Source: Treponema sp. (GTDB taxonomy: Bacteria > Spirochaetota > Spirochaetia > Treponematales > Treponemataceae). Taken from it: 64,000 bases of DNA. The position numbers and the translations under genes are program-made. Position 1 is the first letter of the stretch; each line of letters begins with the position of its first letter. Below are positions 17,245 to 26,549 of the stretch, one piece after another. The notes beneath the pieces are model-generated. The model made no database searches. It saw nothing but the letters and a program-made list of their open reading frames with translations, and had not been told where the DNA came from. The stretch is taken from positions 17,698-81,697 of the forward strand of contig JAGBBT010000044.1 in the NCBI GenBank assembly GCA_017938365.1, written 5' to 3'.

Positions 17245-18411
17245 CTAAAACAAAGCATCCTTCGCTGTAGGAATTACTTCAACCGTATCATCTGCAGCTA
17301 CTTTTTCAGCCTTTGAAGACTTTGCAGACGGTTTTGATTGAATAACATTTTCATTATTTACAGGAACACCTTCTTTAGTCTTTAAAACTTGTCCTGGAAA
17401 TAAATCACTTCTTATCTGACTTTCAAGCTGCTTTGTATATTCTGGATTTTGAGTAAGGAAGTTTATCGCATTCTCTTTACCTTGACCAACCTTCTCTTCT
17501 CCACGAGTATACCAAGCACCACGTTTATCAATAAAGCCATGTTTTACAGCTGAATCAAGCAAAGAAGCAATCGCACTTACACCTTTTCCAAAATAAATGT
17601 CTAATTCAACTTTTCTAAATGGAGGTGCAACTTTATTTTTTACAACTTTAACTCTTACTCTATTACCAACTGTATCTTCATCTCCCTTTCCATCGATTGA
17701 TTCAATTCTACGAATTTCTAATCGAACAGAAGAATAGAATTTTAAAGCATTTCCACCAGTTGTAGTTTCAGGATTACCAAACATGACACCAATTTTCATT
17801 CGAATTTGATTTATAAAAACTATAATACATTTACTCTTACCAACAATAGCAGTGAGCTTTCTAAGGGCTTGACTCATTAAACGAGCTTGCAATCCCATCA
17901 TGGAATCCCCCATATCCCCTTCAATTTCTTTCTGAGGAGTTAAGGCTGCAACTGAATCCACAACAATAATATCAACTGCCCCGGAACGAACAAGATTTTC
18001 TGTAATTTCCAAAGCTTGTTCTCCTGTATCTGGCTGAGAAACCCATAATTCGTCAATATTTACACCAAGATTTTTTGCATAAACAGGATCTAAAGCGTGT
18101 TCAGCATCAACGAAAGCGGCAATTCCACCTAACTTCTGAGCCTCTGCAATTGCGTGAAGAGCTAAAGTTGTTTTTCCTGAACTTTCAGGACCATACATTT
18201 CAATTATACGTCCACGAGGATACCCACCAACTCCTAATGCTTCATCAAGAAGTATTGAGCCAGAAGGAACTACATCTATTCCTGCAGTATCCGTTTGAGT
18301 TCCTAATTTCATTAAAGAACCAACACCAAATTGTTTTTCAATCTGAAGACGAGCAGCTTCTAATGCTTTTAATTTTTCAGACATTTCTGTTGACTGTTTT
18401 GTTTCTGCCAT
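17245..18411 (-). CDS. recA: Recombinase RecA
   Basis: This is a 388-residue RecA with the P-loop GPESSGKT at about 71-78, [10 protein letters not shown], the L1/L2 DNA-binding loops ([22 protein letters not shown] and [16 protein letters not shown] blocks) and FINQIR. It pairs homologous DNA and forms ATP filaments for repair. The C-terminal 50 residues are a lysine- and serine-rich tail. AAGGTGG precedes the ATG. There is no recognisable LexA box upstream. It is the first gene of the recA-folK-scpA-scpB-rluB-cmk/rpsA run. Confidence 0.97.
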   Translation of the reverse strand: MAETKQSTEMSEKLKALEAARLQIEKQFGVGSLMKLGTQTDTAGIDVVPSGSILLDEALGVGGYPRGRIIEMYGPESSGKTTLALHAIAEAQKLGGIAAFVDAEHALDPVYAKNLGVNIDELWVSQPDTGEQALEITENLVRSGAVDIIVVDSVAALTPQKEIEGDMGDSMMGLQARLMSQALRKLTAIVGKSKCIIVFINQIRMKIGVMFGNPETTTGGNALKFYSSVRLEIRRIESIDGKGDEDTVGNRVRVKVVKNKVAPPFRKVELDIYFGKGVSAIASLLDSAVKHGFIDKRGAWYTRGEEKVGQGKENAINFLTQNPEYTKQLESQIRSDLFPGQVLKTKEGVPVNNENVIQSKPSAKSSKAEKVAADDTVEVIPTAKDALF

Positions 18412-18504
18412 TTAAACCACCTTTATTTTCCCACCACCATATATATAGGCAGTAATTATTCTAATTTTACACATTTTAACAAATAAATATCTATAATTTT
18501 AAAA

Positions 18505-19605
18505 TTATTTTTTTAACAAAGGCTGATAAACTGCCTCTCCAACAAGCACGAGTTTATCATCCTTTATGGATATTCTTCCTAGTACTTTTATAGATCGACT
18601 TCCATCAATTGCTGGATTGGGTTTTTGAAGAAAAATCAAAGGCACAATTCCTTCTACATTTTTCAAATCTTCGTATCCTACCAATAAATCGCAATAAAAT
18701 GAATCACCATCTAACACAGCATTTGAAATTCTTCCGGACCACACAACCCAACATTCATTATAAAGTTTAGGCTCCGAAGAAACTTCTTTGTATGTAAAAT
18801 TATCTGTTACTGTATCAAACGTTGGTTTTTCAAGATATGACGCTAACAACAATGCTTTCTTTTTTATAGAATCTATAGCATTAGAATTAACAATTCTATT
18901 AACTTCTATACGCACAAGATTATCTCTATAATCCAATAAACTTTTTCTTGCCTTTTCATAACTATCCGTAATCTGCATATCAGTCAAAAGGTATTGATAA
19001 ACACCTCCTGATAAATCGACTTTTAACGGATTCTTTTTTTCTTCCGTAGTTAACAACAATTCCGAAATATCAAATCGCTGAGGTTTATTCTTAATTTTAA
19101 ATCCATTTATACTAAAAATTAAGAATATAGCAACCAAAATTCCTAAAATTGCAGAAAAAGAAACTTTCAAGACTTCAGATAAATTCAAACCAATAGGAGG
19201 ATAGAATTTTACAATTCGCCCTGTATCAACCCATCTTATTATATTTTCATAATTACCTTGAGTTCTAATAAATTCCATTGCACTTTTTGCAGTTTTATTC
19301 TCTGGATGACGATCTAAAACTTCAAGATAATATTCTATAGCTCTGTCCGTATCCCCTCTTTGCAGAAAAATTACAGCCTGCCCTAATAACAAATTAGTAT
19401 CTGAAACTTTTATATGTCGAGCCTGTTGATAATAATAATTTGCATTTCCAATATCACCAGCATACAAACACGCAACGCCTAATAAAATATAATAATCAAA
19501 ACTTTCTCTATACAGCTCTCGTTCATTTTCCAATAAAACAATGGCCTTACCAAATTTACGTCTTCGAATAAGAGAACGAGCAATATCAACAATTGGCTTT
19601 TTCAT
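18505..19605 (-). CDS. TPR protein with one membrane segment
   Basis: This is a 366-residue protein. The first 130 residues carry TPR-like helices (YYILLGVACLYAGDIGNANYYYQQA, LLLGQAVIFLQRGDTDRAIEYYLE) and would be cytoplasmic. A membrane helix lies at about 147-168, and the C-terminal 195 residues (extracytoplasmic by the simplest topology) have no family I recognise. The ATG follows the preceding gene's TAG by one base, so it is coupled. It is the third gene of an envelope trio downstream of rpe. The function is unknown. Confidence 0.68.
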   Translation of the reverse strand: MKKPIVDIARSLIRRRKFGKAIVLLENERELYRESFDYYILLGVACLYAGDIGNANYYYQQARHIKVSDTNLLLGQAVIFLQRGDTDRAIEYYLEVLDRHPENKTAKSAMEFIRTQGNYENIIRWVDTGRIVKFYPPIGLNLSEVLKVSFSAILGILVAIFLIFSINGFKIKNKPQRFDISELLLTTEEKKNPLKVDLSGGVYQYLLTDMQITDSYEKARKSLLDYRDNLVRIEVNRIVNSNAIDSIKKKALLLASYLEKPTFDTVTDNFTYKEVSSEPKLYNECWVVWSGRISNAVLDGDSFYCDLLVGYEDLKNVEGIVPLIFLQKPNPAIDGSRSIKVLGRISIKDDKLVLVGEAVYQPLLKK

Positions 19606-19606
19606 A

Positions 19607-20863
19607 CTACTGTTGCCTTATAATTTTTAAAATTGAATCTAATTCAGCATTTAATCGCCGAATTTCATCTCGATCAACATTTTCTGGATCACTTTGAAGA
19701 GAATTTATTTTGTCTATCAAACCTTGTATATAAACAGGATCCAATTGGTTATCTGTTATTGGAGGGACAATAAACTCAACAGAAGTTTTTTCTACAGGCT
19801 CAAAAATTGTTTTATTTTTTACAGGCTCTTGCTCTATCACAGGAAGAGACATCGTTTTTGGACTTTTTACGCTTTCTTCTGTTGGATTCAAGGAATTTAC
19901 ATATTCTACACCCAAAGGCTTTTCACCATTAACACCAACAGCAATGTAATATGTAAACATCTGAGTCTCTTTACTGTTCAAATCAAAACTAGGCCAATTT
20001 ATACAAACAGAAGAATTGTTATAAGCCAAAATTTTATTAAAACTTTCACCTTCTTTTATTTCAGGAACCCAAGCCCCCAAAACAATTGAATCTTTATTAG
20101 CTAATGTGACAATCTCTGGTTTGTTAACAGTATTCCCAAATAAAACGAACTGAATAGAGGAATCTCCATTAGAAGATATGATAGATTTACACTCTTCAAT
20201 ATTGGTAATTTTCTTAGAACTTTGAATAGTCTTATCGGAAGTTGTGTAAAAATGATAGGCTGATCCCTCGCCTAAAACAGTATCATAAACAGATTTAAAA
20301 GTCATATTACGATTGTTTTCAGAAATATTTGTTACATACACATTAACTTTTATAATATCTGCATTATTATTATCAATGAATGCAGAAATAACTGAAAAAT
20401 CAATTACTACCTGAGACTTATTTTCAACTTTATATACTAACTGACAACTATCATTTAATTTCCGAACACTTTTTGATACACTAGCATCCTTATTCAATCT
20501 ATAAATATTTTTACCAATTTTTAGGGATGAAAAAGAAGAAACAAAACCTTCATTATTTGCTAATAATGGAATTTCACGACCATATTCATTTTTTGCATAA
20601 ATATTAAATGAACCTGTACTTCCCTTCAAAAGAAGCTTAACATTACCACTTTCCAAATTATAAGATTTCACAGTTTCATATTCAAAACCTAAATATTCAT
20701 CAATTTCAACTTTTTTTTCTTTAGGCTCTGTATTCTCTAAATCAGCAACTGTTTCACTTTTTGTACTTTCATCACTTAACACAGCAGAATCTTCAGCAAA
20801 AATAATTTGATATGAGAAAATATTAAACATTATAAATAACGATAAAACACCTTTTTTCATCAA
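19607..20863 (-). CDS. Exported protein of unknown function
   Basis: This is a 418-residue protein with a signal peptide (about residues 1-23) and an acidic low-complexity segment to residue 55. A large beta-rich middle follows (YNLESGNVKLLLKGSTGSFN and similar). After a proline-rich linker there is a short C-terminal helix (about 380-418) likely to form a coiled coil. It lies 3 bases after the TPR/coiled-coil gene and one base before the membrane TPR gene, so the three probably act together in the periplasm. No enzyme motif is seen. Confidence 0.65.
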   Translation of the reverse strand: MMKKGVLSLFIMFNIFSYQIIFAEDSAVLSDESTKSETVADLENTEPKEKKVEIDEYLGFEYETVKSYNLESGNVKLLLKGSTGSFNIYAKNEYGREIPLLANNEGFVSSFSSLKIGKNIYRLNKDASVSKSVRKLNDSCQLVYKVENKSQVVIDFSVISAFIDNNNADIIKVNVYVTNISENNRNMTFKSVYDTVLGEGSAYHFYTTSDKTIQSSKKITNIEECKSIISSNGDSSIQFVLFGNTVNKPEIVTLANKDSIVLGAWVPEIKEGESFNKILAYNNSSVCINWPSFDLNSKETQMFTYYIAVGVNGEKPLGVEYVNSLNPTEESVKSPKTMSLPVIEQEPVKNKTIFEPVEKTSVEFIVPPITDNQLDPVYIQGLIDKINSLQSDPENVDRDEIRRLNAELDSILKIIRQQ

Positions 20864-20866
20864 AAA

Positions 20867-21709
20867 TTACTCCTTCTTTTGTTCATCCAACAGAAACTGA
20901 AGTTGTTTTGCCTTTATCTTTAAAGCTTCAACCTCTGGATCTTTTTTTTCAACATTATTTTCTGCTTTTTCCCTTAAAAGTTCTGAATTATAGCGTTCTT
21001 CACTTAATAATTTTTCTAAACTTTGAATTCTTAATTGAGCCTCATTTAACTGCTTTTTCAATCCCATTTTATCTTCAGCTTTATAAAGTCGCAATTGACG
21101 CTCATAATCTTCTCTTACAGCTAAATTTTCCTCACCTGTTACTTTTAACAAGTACAACAATTTTTCTTCTCGTTGTCTCTGTTCTATCATTTCAATTCTA
21201 TACCTAGCATCAAAGGCTTTTTCGTCATTAGAAAAATCAACAACAATTCGTTCATACAAAGCTAAAGCTGAATCAAAATTGTATTCAGAATAAAAAGCTT
21301 CCGCTATCCAATACAAAGCAGCCGCATACATTTCACTATCAGGATTTTGATGACAGAAATCACTCAATACTAAAATACAATCTTCATTACGCGATAAAAA
21401 ATGAAGACATCTACCTTTTTGATACTGAATATAGGGAACATAACGACTATCAGGGTATTTATTCAAAAAAAATTCAGAATCAGACAATGCCGATTTATAA
21501 TCTCCCCCGTAGATTTCACTCATTATAAGCATATACATAGGTTCTTCTTGAATATTGTTAATTCCTTGCTTTCTAAAGAAAAACATTGCCGAAGACCAAT
21601 CATTTTTTCGATACGCTTCATAACCGTCTAACAAAAAATCATCATTATTAGAAAATACAAAGGCACAGCTTAATATAGAAATAAAAACAAATGAAATAAT
21701 TTTTTTCAT
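20867..21709 (-). CDS. Periplasmic TPR protein with C-terminal coiled coil
   Basis: This is a 280-residue protein from the ATG at 21709, chosen because GGGAG lies about 8 bases upstream; an in-frame TTG five codons earlier would disturb the signal peptide. A signal peptide (about 1-20) is followed by TPR-like helical repeats to about 180 and a charged coiled coil to the end (QLNEAQLRIQSLEKLLSEE). It is like a CpoB/YbgF protein with the order of coiled coil and TPR reversed. It overlaps the rpe stop by 4 bases (ATGA). It is first of three envelope genes. Confidence 0.68.
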   Translation of the reverse strand: MKKIISFVFISILSCAFVFSNNDDFLLDGYEAYRKNDWSSAMFFFRKQGINNIQEEPMYMLIMSEIYGGDYKSALSDSEFFLNKYPDSRYVPYIQYQKGRCLHFLSRNEDCILVLSDFCHQNPDSEMYAAALYWIAEAFYSEYNFDSALALYERIVVDFSNDEKAFDARYRIEMIEQRQREEKLLYLLKVTGEENLAVREDYERQLRLYKAEDKMGLKKQLNEAQLRIQSLEKLLSEERYNSELLREKAENNVEKKDPEVEALKIKAKQLQFLLDEQKKE

Positions 21710-22347
21710 AACCAAAACTCCCAATTAAAAGAGCCATTAAAAAATGCAGAACCAGAAACTACAACATCAACACCGGCATCCACAACAGATTTGACAGTAT
21801 CATTATTTATTCCACCATCAACAGAAATTAAATAATTATTTTCATATTTGCTACGCAACTCATTTAATTCTGCTATTTTTTTAACACAATACGGAATCAA
21901 CTTTTGTCCACCAAATCCGGGATTAACTGTCATAACGAGAACTAAATCTACTTCAGACAAAACTTCCTTTATGGAACAAATCGGCGTAGAAGGAACTATT
22001 GATATTCCTGCTTTCTTACCACAACTATGAATATACTGAATAAGTCTATCAACATGAACTGTAGATTCCTGATGGAAAGTTATTATATCAGCACCAGCTT
22101 CAATAAAAGAATCAATCATATTTTCTGGATGTTCAACCATCAAGTGAACGTCAAAAGGAAGCGAAGTCAAAGGCCTAATAGATTTAACAATAGGCTGACC
22201 ATAAGAAATTTGAGGAACAAAATGACCATCCATTACATCAATATGAATAAAACCGGCACCTTTTTCTTCACATAACTTTACTGCAAATCTCAAATCTGAA
22301 AAGTCAGCAGAAAGTATCGAAGGTGATAAAATCTTCTTTTTCATCAT
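21706..22347 (-). CDS. rpe: Ribulose-phosphate 3-epimerase
   Basis: This is a TIM-barrel epimerase of about 213 residues: SPSILSADFS near the start, FIHIDVMDGHFVPQ with metal-binding His and Asp, VHLMVEHP, MTVNPGFGGQ and SVDGGIN, all the family's key motifs. It interconverts ribulose-5-phosphate and xylulose-5-phosphate in the pentose phosphate pathway. Two adjacent ATGs (22347, 22344) are possible; an extended -10 TGTTATTAT ends 7 bases before 22344, so the mRNA is probably leaderless. An earlier TTG at 22365 would lie upstream of the promoter and is rejected. It is the first gene of the envelope trio's transcript. Confidence 0.94.
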   Translation of the reverse strand: MMKKKILSPSILSADFSDLRFAVKLCEEKGAGFIHIDVMDGHFVPQISYGQPIVKSIRPLTSLPFDVHLMVEHPENMIDSFIEAGADIITFHQESTVHVDRLIQYIHSCGKKAGISIVPSTPICSIKEVLSEVDLVLVMTVNPGFGGQKLIPYCVKKIAELNELRSKYENNYLISVDGGINNDTVKSVVDAGVDVVVSGSAFFNGSFNWEFWL

Positions 22348-22351
22348 TACG

Positions 22352-22380
22352 ATAATAACAGACAATTAATATAAAAACAA
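22352..22380 (-). promoter_or_regulatory. Promoter of rpe, leaderless type
   Basis: On the minus strand TTGTTT (22375-22380), a 17-base spacer and an extended -10 TGTTATTAT (hexamer 22352-22357) lie 4 or 7 bases before the tandem ATGs of rpe. Confidence 0.55.
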
Positions 22381-22484
22381 CAAGAAACTTAAAGTTAAAA
22401 AAAATCTCTGAAAAAACTATTGACAGAAAAAAAGAAACAAAGTATAAACTTTAGTTCTTTTTTTTCAAATTTCATCATGTTTTA

Positions 22485-22514
22485 TTGACTAAAAAAAATC
22501 CATTCTGATATAAT
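22485..22514 (+). promoter_or_regulatory. Promoter of the TPR gene at 22528
   Basis: TTGACT (22485-22490), an 18-base spacer and a perfect TATAAT (22509-22514) predict a start near 22521, leaving a leader of only about 7 bases before the ATG at 22528, with no Shine-Dalgarno. Confidence 0.7.
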
Positions 22515-22527
22515 AATAATACACATT

Positions 22528-23460
22528 ATGACTATCCAATCGGAAGAAGACTTAAAAAACGCTTATAAACATTTAGAAAAAGGTAATCTTATCCAAGCTA
22601 GAAAAATACTAGACAATTTGGTTATGGATAATCTTGAAAATGCAGAAGTAACATTTGCAATATATTGTTGCTCATACTGGGGCGATTTTGTATGTCATCT
22701 ACCAGAACTTGATTTATTTGAACAAGGAGACGGAATTCTTTTTAAGTGGAAATCTTTTCAAAAAGAACTACAAACAGAAAAGAAAAAAACATTTGAAAGA
22801 ACTCTTTATCATGTTCAAACTGGCATTTTTACATTGGCGTATAATGTTTTTTCTGCACTTGAAAACGAAAAAAATGTGGTACAAAAAGGTGAAATACTTC
22901 TAAACAAGGGTATTTGTTGCAAAAAATTAGGTAAATACGAAACAGCTTTATCGTATCTTACAGAAGCAATAAAATTTTCACCTTCATCCGCAAATACTCT
23001 TGCAGAAATGGCAGACTGCTACGCTTTATGTGGAATGGAAAGGCAGGCAAAAGTTCTATTTAGAGAAGCTTTTTTTGTGGATGCACAAAAAATTGATTTA
23101 GCTTTTCTCGATTCAGAACTTATATGCTGTTTGATTCGAACTGTACAAGAAAAAGGATATGTTGGAAATGCGTTACAAGAATGGATTCCTGTTTATGGAG
23201 TTCTTTTAGGAATTTTCAATATTCGAAGAGAACTAAGAGGACAAGAAGTTGGAAAACTAAAACAAGAAATCTATGCAAAAGAAAACGAAAACAAGAATCC
23301 AATAAATGATTCTAAAATTCTTACACCAAAGTTAATAAATATGTATTTTTGGTTGATAGATCATTATGTACAAACAAAAGACAGTGGAAGAAAGATTAAC
23401 GAGATTCTACTGAAAATTAAAATAATAGATCGTGATATTTATGATCTTTATATAAAATAA
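22528..23460 (+). CDS. TPR-repeat protein
   Basis: This is a 310-residue soluble protein without signal peptide, containing TPR-like repeats (AYKHLEKGNLIQARKILDNL, NKGICCKKLGKYETALSYLTEA, MADCYALCGMERQAKVLFREA). It is unusually rich in Cys for this genome. It has its own strong promoter and a very short leader. It lies 69 bases before the greA-like gene on the same strand and may be cotranscribed; both carry TPR-like parts, which hints at a shared role, but the partner is unknown. Confidence 0.7.
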   Translation: MTIQSEEDLKNAYKHLEKGNLIQARKILDNLVMDNLENAEVTFAIYCCSYWGDFVCHLPELDLFEQGDGILFKWKSFQKELQTEKKKTFERTLYHVQTGIFTLAYNVFSALENEKNVVQKGEILLNKGICCKKLGKYETALSYLTEAIKFSPSSANTLAEMADCYALCGMERQAKVLFREAFFVDAQKIDLAFLDSELICCLIRTVQEKGYVGNALQEWIPVYGVLLGIFNIRRELRGQEVGKLKQEIYAKENENKNPINDSKILTPKLINMYFWLIDHYVQTKDSGRKINEILLKIKIIDRDIYDLYIK

Positions 23461-23529
23461 ACATCCGTAAATATTATGGATTATTAAATAATAGACTGAA
23501 AAGTCATAATAAATAGACAGGAGAATAAT

Positions 23530-26247
23530 ATGTCCGAAGAACTCGTAAAATCAGTTCAAGAAATGCTAAAAGAAGAAAAATGGACTAGCGCAACAATCAG
23601 AGATTACACAAAAAACAATCTGATTGAATTAGCAGGAATCGTTGAAAGTGCAAAAAATGAAAATTGCATCAATGAGTTAAAAAACATCTGTGATGAACAC
23701 CTTGCTCATACTAGGGACAGTATCATTGCGCTTTACATTTCTGGAATGCTGGGATTAAAAAAAGGTGCATTGGACAATTCTTCATTAATAACTCTTGTTG
23801 ATATTTTTCAAAAAAATCTCAAAGAAAATGTTGTAATTTACCTTTGTGAGTCAATTTTAGAAGAAGATTCAAACAACAAATTTGCATTACGAACATTAGC
23901 AGATATATACAAAGCATCAAACAACGATAAGTCATGGGAACTTTATGAAAAAATCGTAAAAATTGACTTTGAAGAAGCTGAAATTGCAAAAATACTTGCA
24001 GAACATTACGATTCAGAAGGAAACAAAGATGCTTCAATTGCTTTCTACAAAAAAGCCCTTCTTCGCTTTATAAATGCAAAAAATATGACAGCAGTAAAAG
24101 ATACTTGGGGAAAATTAGTATCATTAATTCCTGACGAAATTGATTTCTTCCTTCTCGTTCAAAGAAAGATAGAAAAATCAATTAATGCAGACAAAAGTGC
24201 ATTACTTATGCATGACTTATACCCATATTACAAAGACAATGCAAAATGGAATACTGCTATTGATATCCTAAAAATTATTCTTAAAATAGATCCAAAAGAT
24301 AATTGGGCAAGAAAAGAAATTGCTGAATGTTTTATCGGAAAATATGCAGATCATTCAAATGTAGAAGAATATATTCGAACCTCTAACCTTACTCAAAACT
24401 TCCGCAATGTATTTGAAGCTATTAGTGATTTTGAAAAACACATTTCTTTCGATGCAAAAAACTTTGTTTTCCATAGAACTTGGGGTGTTGGAATTATTCG
24501 TAAAGTTGAAAACGACACTTTAACTATTAATTTCGGAAAGAAAAACGGAATCAAAGAAATGTCATTAAAAATGGCTGTAGAAGCTCTACAACCACTTGCA
24601 AAAGATCATATTTGGGTTTTAAAAGCAACAAAATCAAAAGAAGAACTTGTAAAAAAATTCAAAGAAGATAAAGATAAATCATGGGGCTTAAAAACAATAA
24701 TCCGTTCATTCGGAAACAGTTGTGATTTCAAAAAGATTAAAGCTGAATTAGTTCCTGCAATCCTTACACCTGGTGAATGGACAAGTTGGAATAGTGCAGC
24801 AAAGAAAACTCTCGAAAGCGACCCAACTTTTGGTGTAAACCCTAATAATATCAACGAATATATTGTTAGAGACAAAGAAATTAGTCCTGAAGAAAAATTG
24901 AGCAATGAATTTAAGGCTCAAAAACAATTCTTCCCACGCGTTGATGTTCTTATGAAGTATTTAAATGAAGATTCAGCAGATAAAGACAGCGAACTATTCT
25001 CTGATATGTACAACTACTTCACAGGTTTCTTAAAATCATTCAGCCAAGTTAACGAACAAGTTGTTGCTTCATATTTACTTGTACAAACAGTAAGTTCAAT
25101 ACTTCCAAATTTATCATTTAAACCAAATTTTACATTTGAGCAAATGTATAAAGAAATTGAAAACCCAAGAGAAATGTATAATCTTTTAAAAGATACTAAA
25201 AACACAACTCTTCAAGAAGATTTCTTAAAATCTGTAAAATTACTACCAAATTGGGTTGATGAATATATCCTCCTCTTCCCTACAGTATTAAAGAAACAAA
25301 TGCTCGATACATTAATTGGTGCAGGACAGAAAGAAAAGGTTCAAAAACTCGCAGAAAAAGCATTTGAAAATTACAGAGACTTTAGAGATGCAGTTCTATT
25401 CTTCTTTGAAAATTGTCAAAATGATGAATGGTTTAAAGAATCTAATCTATCATATCAAAAACAATTAATTTCAATTAGCAATATTATTTCTCAAACTTAC
25501 AAAGAAATTGAAAATCATGTTGATACAACTGAAAATAAAAAAATCAACAAAAACGCACAGAAACTTATATTCGGTGGTGACGGAGATAAAAATGTATATG
25601 CAGAATACATGTTGTCTTGCGAACCAGAAAATATGACACACATGTACACACTTGTTGATGATATTCCAAGTTTAGACCAATCAGTAAAAGCATATTTAAG
25701 AAACAAAATTCTTGAAAAATATCCTGATTACAAATTCCATGCAAAAGAAGAAAAATCTTCTGCACCAAAAGGAATGCTCGTAACAAAAACTAAACTTGAT
25801 GAAAAGAATGCTCTAAAAACAAAAATGCAAACTATTGATATTCCTGCAATTGCAAAAGAAGTTGCTGATGCAAAAGAAAAAGGCGATTTAAAAGAAAATG
25901 CTGAATATATTGCAGCAAAAGAAGCTCAACACAAACTCAACAACGATTTAAAACGCTTAGAAGGAGAACTTGCAAGAGCTGTTATATTTGATCCGACAAC
26001 AGCAACTACATCAGTAGTATCATTTGGAACAGAAGTTGTTCTTAAAAATAATAATACTAACGAAGAAGAAAAATACACCATACTTGGACCATGGGAATCA
26101 GATCCTAATGCAGGTATCATTTCGTACATGTCACCTTTTGGAAACGCAATTTTAGACAGTAAGGTTGGAGACTCTCTTGAATTCACAATTAATGAACGCA
26201 AGAATAACTACACTGTAAAATCAATTAAAATTGCGAAAATAAAATAA
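23530..26247 (+). CDS. greA: Giant GreA: helical N-terminal region fused to a GreA transcription elongation factor
   Basis: This is a 905-residue protein. The first about 740 residues are helical with TPR-like pairs. They include a beta-rich patch near 315-345 (HRTWGVGIIRKVENDTLTIN) that resembles a KOW/CarD-like RNA polymerase contact. Residues 749-905 are a complete GreA: an antiparallel coiled coil with tip DLKEN at about 788 (GDLKENAEYIAAKE) and a C-terminal FKBP-like domain (TILGPWESDPNAG, SYMSPFG). GreA enters the secondary channel of RNA polymerase and triggers cleavage of backtracked RNA. Ordinary GreA is about 158 residues; the long form is known in Borrelia and Treponema. AGGAG precedes the ATG, and a strong terminator follows. 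Confidence 0.93.
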   Translation: MSEELVKSVQEMLKEEKWTSATIRDYTKNNLIELAGIVESAKNENCINELKNICDEHLAHTRDSIIALYISGMLGLKKGALDNSSLITLVDIFQKNLKENVVIYLCESILEEDSNNKFALRTLADIYKASNNDKSWELYEKIVKIDFEEAEIAKILAEHYDSEGNKDASIAFYKKALLRFINAKNMTAVKDTWGKLVSLIPDEIDFFLLVQRKIEKSINADKSALLMHDLYPYYKDNAKWNTAIDILKIILKIDPKDNWARKEIAECFIGKYADHSNVEEYIRTSNLTQNFRNVFEAISDFEKHISFDAKNFVFHRTWGVGIIRKVENDTLTINFGKKNGIKEMSLKMAVEALQPLAKDHIWVLKATKSKEELVKKFKEDKDKSWGLKTIIRSFGNSCDFKKIKAELVPAILTPGEWTSWNSAAKKTLESDPTFGVNPNNINEYIVRDKEISPEEKLSNEFKAQKQFFPRVDVLMKYLNEDSADKDSELFSDMYNYFTGFLKSFSQVNEQVVASYLLVQTVSSILPNLSFKPNFTFEQMYKEIENPREMYNLLKDTKNTTLQEDFLKSVKLLPNWVDEYILLFPTVLKKQMLDTLIGAGQKEKVQKLAEKAFENYRDFRDAVLFFFENCQNDEWFKESNLSYQKQLISISNIISQTYKEIENHVDTTENKKINKNAQKLIFGGDGDKNVYAEYMLSCEPENMTHMYTLVDDIPSLDQSVKAYLRNKILEKYPDYKFHAKEEKSSAPKGMLVTKTKLDEKNALKTKMQTIDIPAIAKEVADAKEKGDLKENAEYIAAKEAQHKLNNDLKRLEGELARAVIFDPTTATTSVVSFGTEVVLKNNNTNEEEKYTILGPWESDPNAGIISYMSPFGNAILDSKVGDSLEFTINERKNNYTVKSIKIAKIK

Positions 26248-26250
26248 CTA

Positions 26251-26283
26251 AAAAAAAGCCACCCTTTTGGGTGGCTTTTTTTT
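26251..26283 (+). terminator. Terminator of greA
   Basis: The stem GCCACCC (26258-26264) pairs with GGGTGGC (26269-26275) around TTTT, extended by A and T tracts on each side. Confidence 0.95.
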
Positions 26284-26416
26284 CTGCTAACTATAAATAA
26301 ACAACAAGCATAACTAACTTCTTTTGTTTCAGCTATTACACAAACTTTTATAACCGTTAAAAAATACAACAATAGAAATTATCTAAATATTTTATAAAAC
26401 CACGAAAGATTACTAC
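26284..26416. other. AT-rich intergenic stretch, nothing recognised
   Basis: Between the greA terminator and the minus-strand hairpins there is AT-rich sequence with no open frame, RNA fold or repeat that I can support. Confidence 0.6.
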
Positions 26417-26456
26417 AAAAAAAAATCGTCTTCATAAATAAAAAAAAGACAATTTT
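26417..26456 (-). terminator. Second minus-strand terminator-like hairpin downstream of rpsD
   Basis: On the minus strand AAAATTGTCTT pairs with AAGACGATTTT (one G-T pair) over a 13-base loop and is followed by nine Ts. It lies about 60 bases beyond the first rpsD terminator, so it may be a backup, or end a short RNA in between. Confidence 0.5.
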
Positions 26457-26504
26457 ATTCGTTGTAAAACAAAACTAGACTTATTATTGAAAATTTATTT
26501 AAAC

Positions 26505-26534
26505 AAAAAAAAAGCACTTATTTCTAAGTGCTTT
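26505..26534 (-). terminator. Terminator of rpsD
   Basis: A 10-bp stem (26511-26520 with 26525-26534, AAAGCACTTA) and a run of Ts on the minus strand lie 16 bases after the rpsD stop. Confidence 0.92.
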
Positions 26535-26549
26535 TGGTAAAACTGAAAA

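Noticed and set aside
18412..18504. SOS operator upstream of recA
   Set aside because: No CTG-N10-CAG or GAAC-N4-GTTC type palindrome is present in the 93 bases before recA.
25763..25776. Internal start for a short GreA
   Set aside because: AAAGGA directly touches the ATG at residue 749 with no spacing, so it would not work as a ribosome site.
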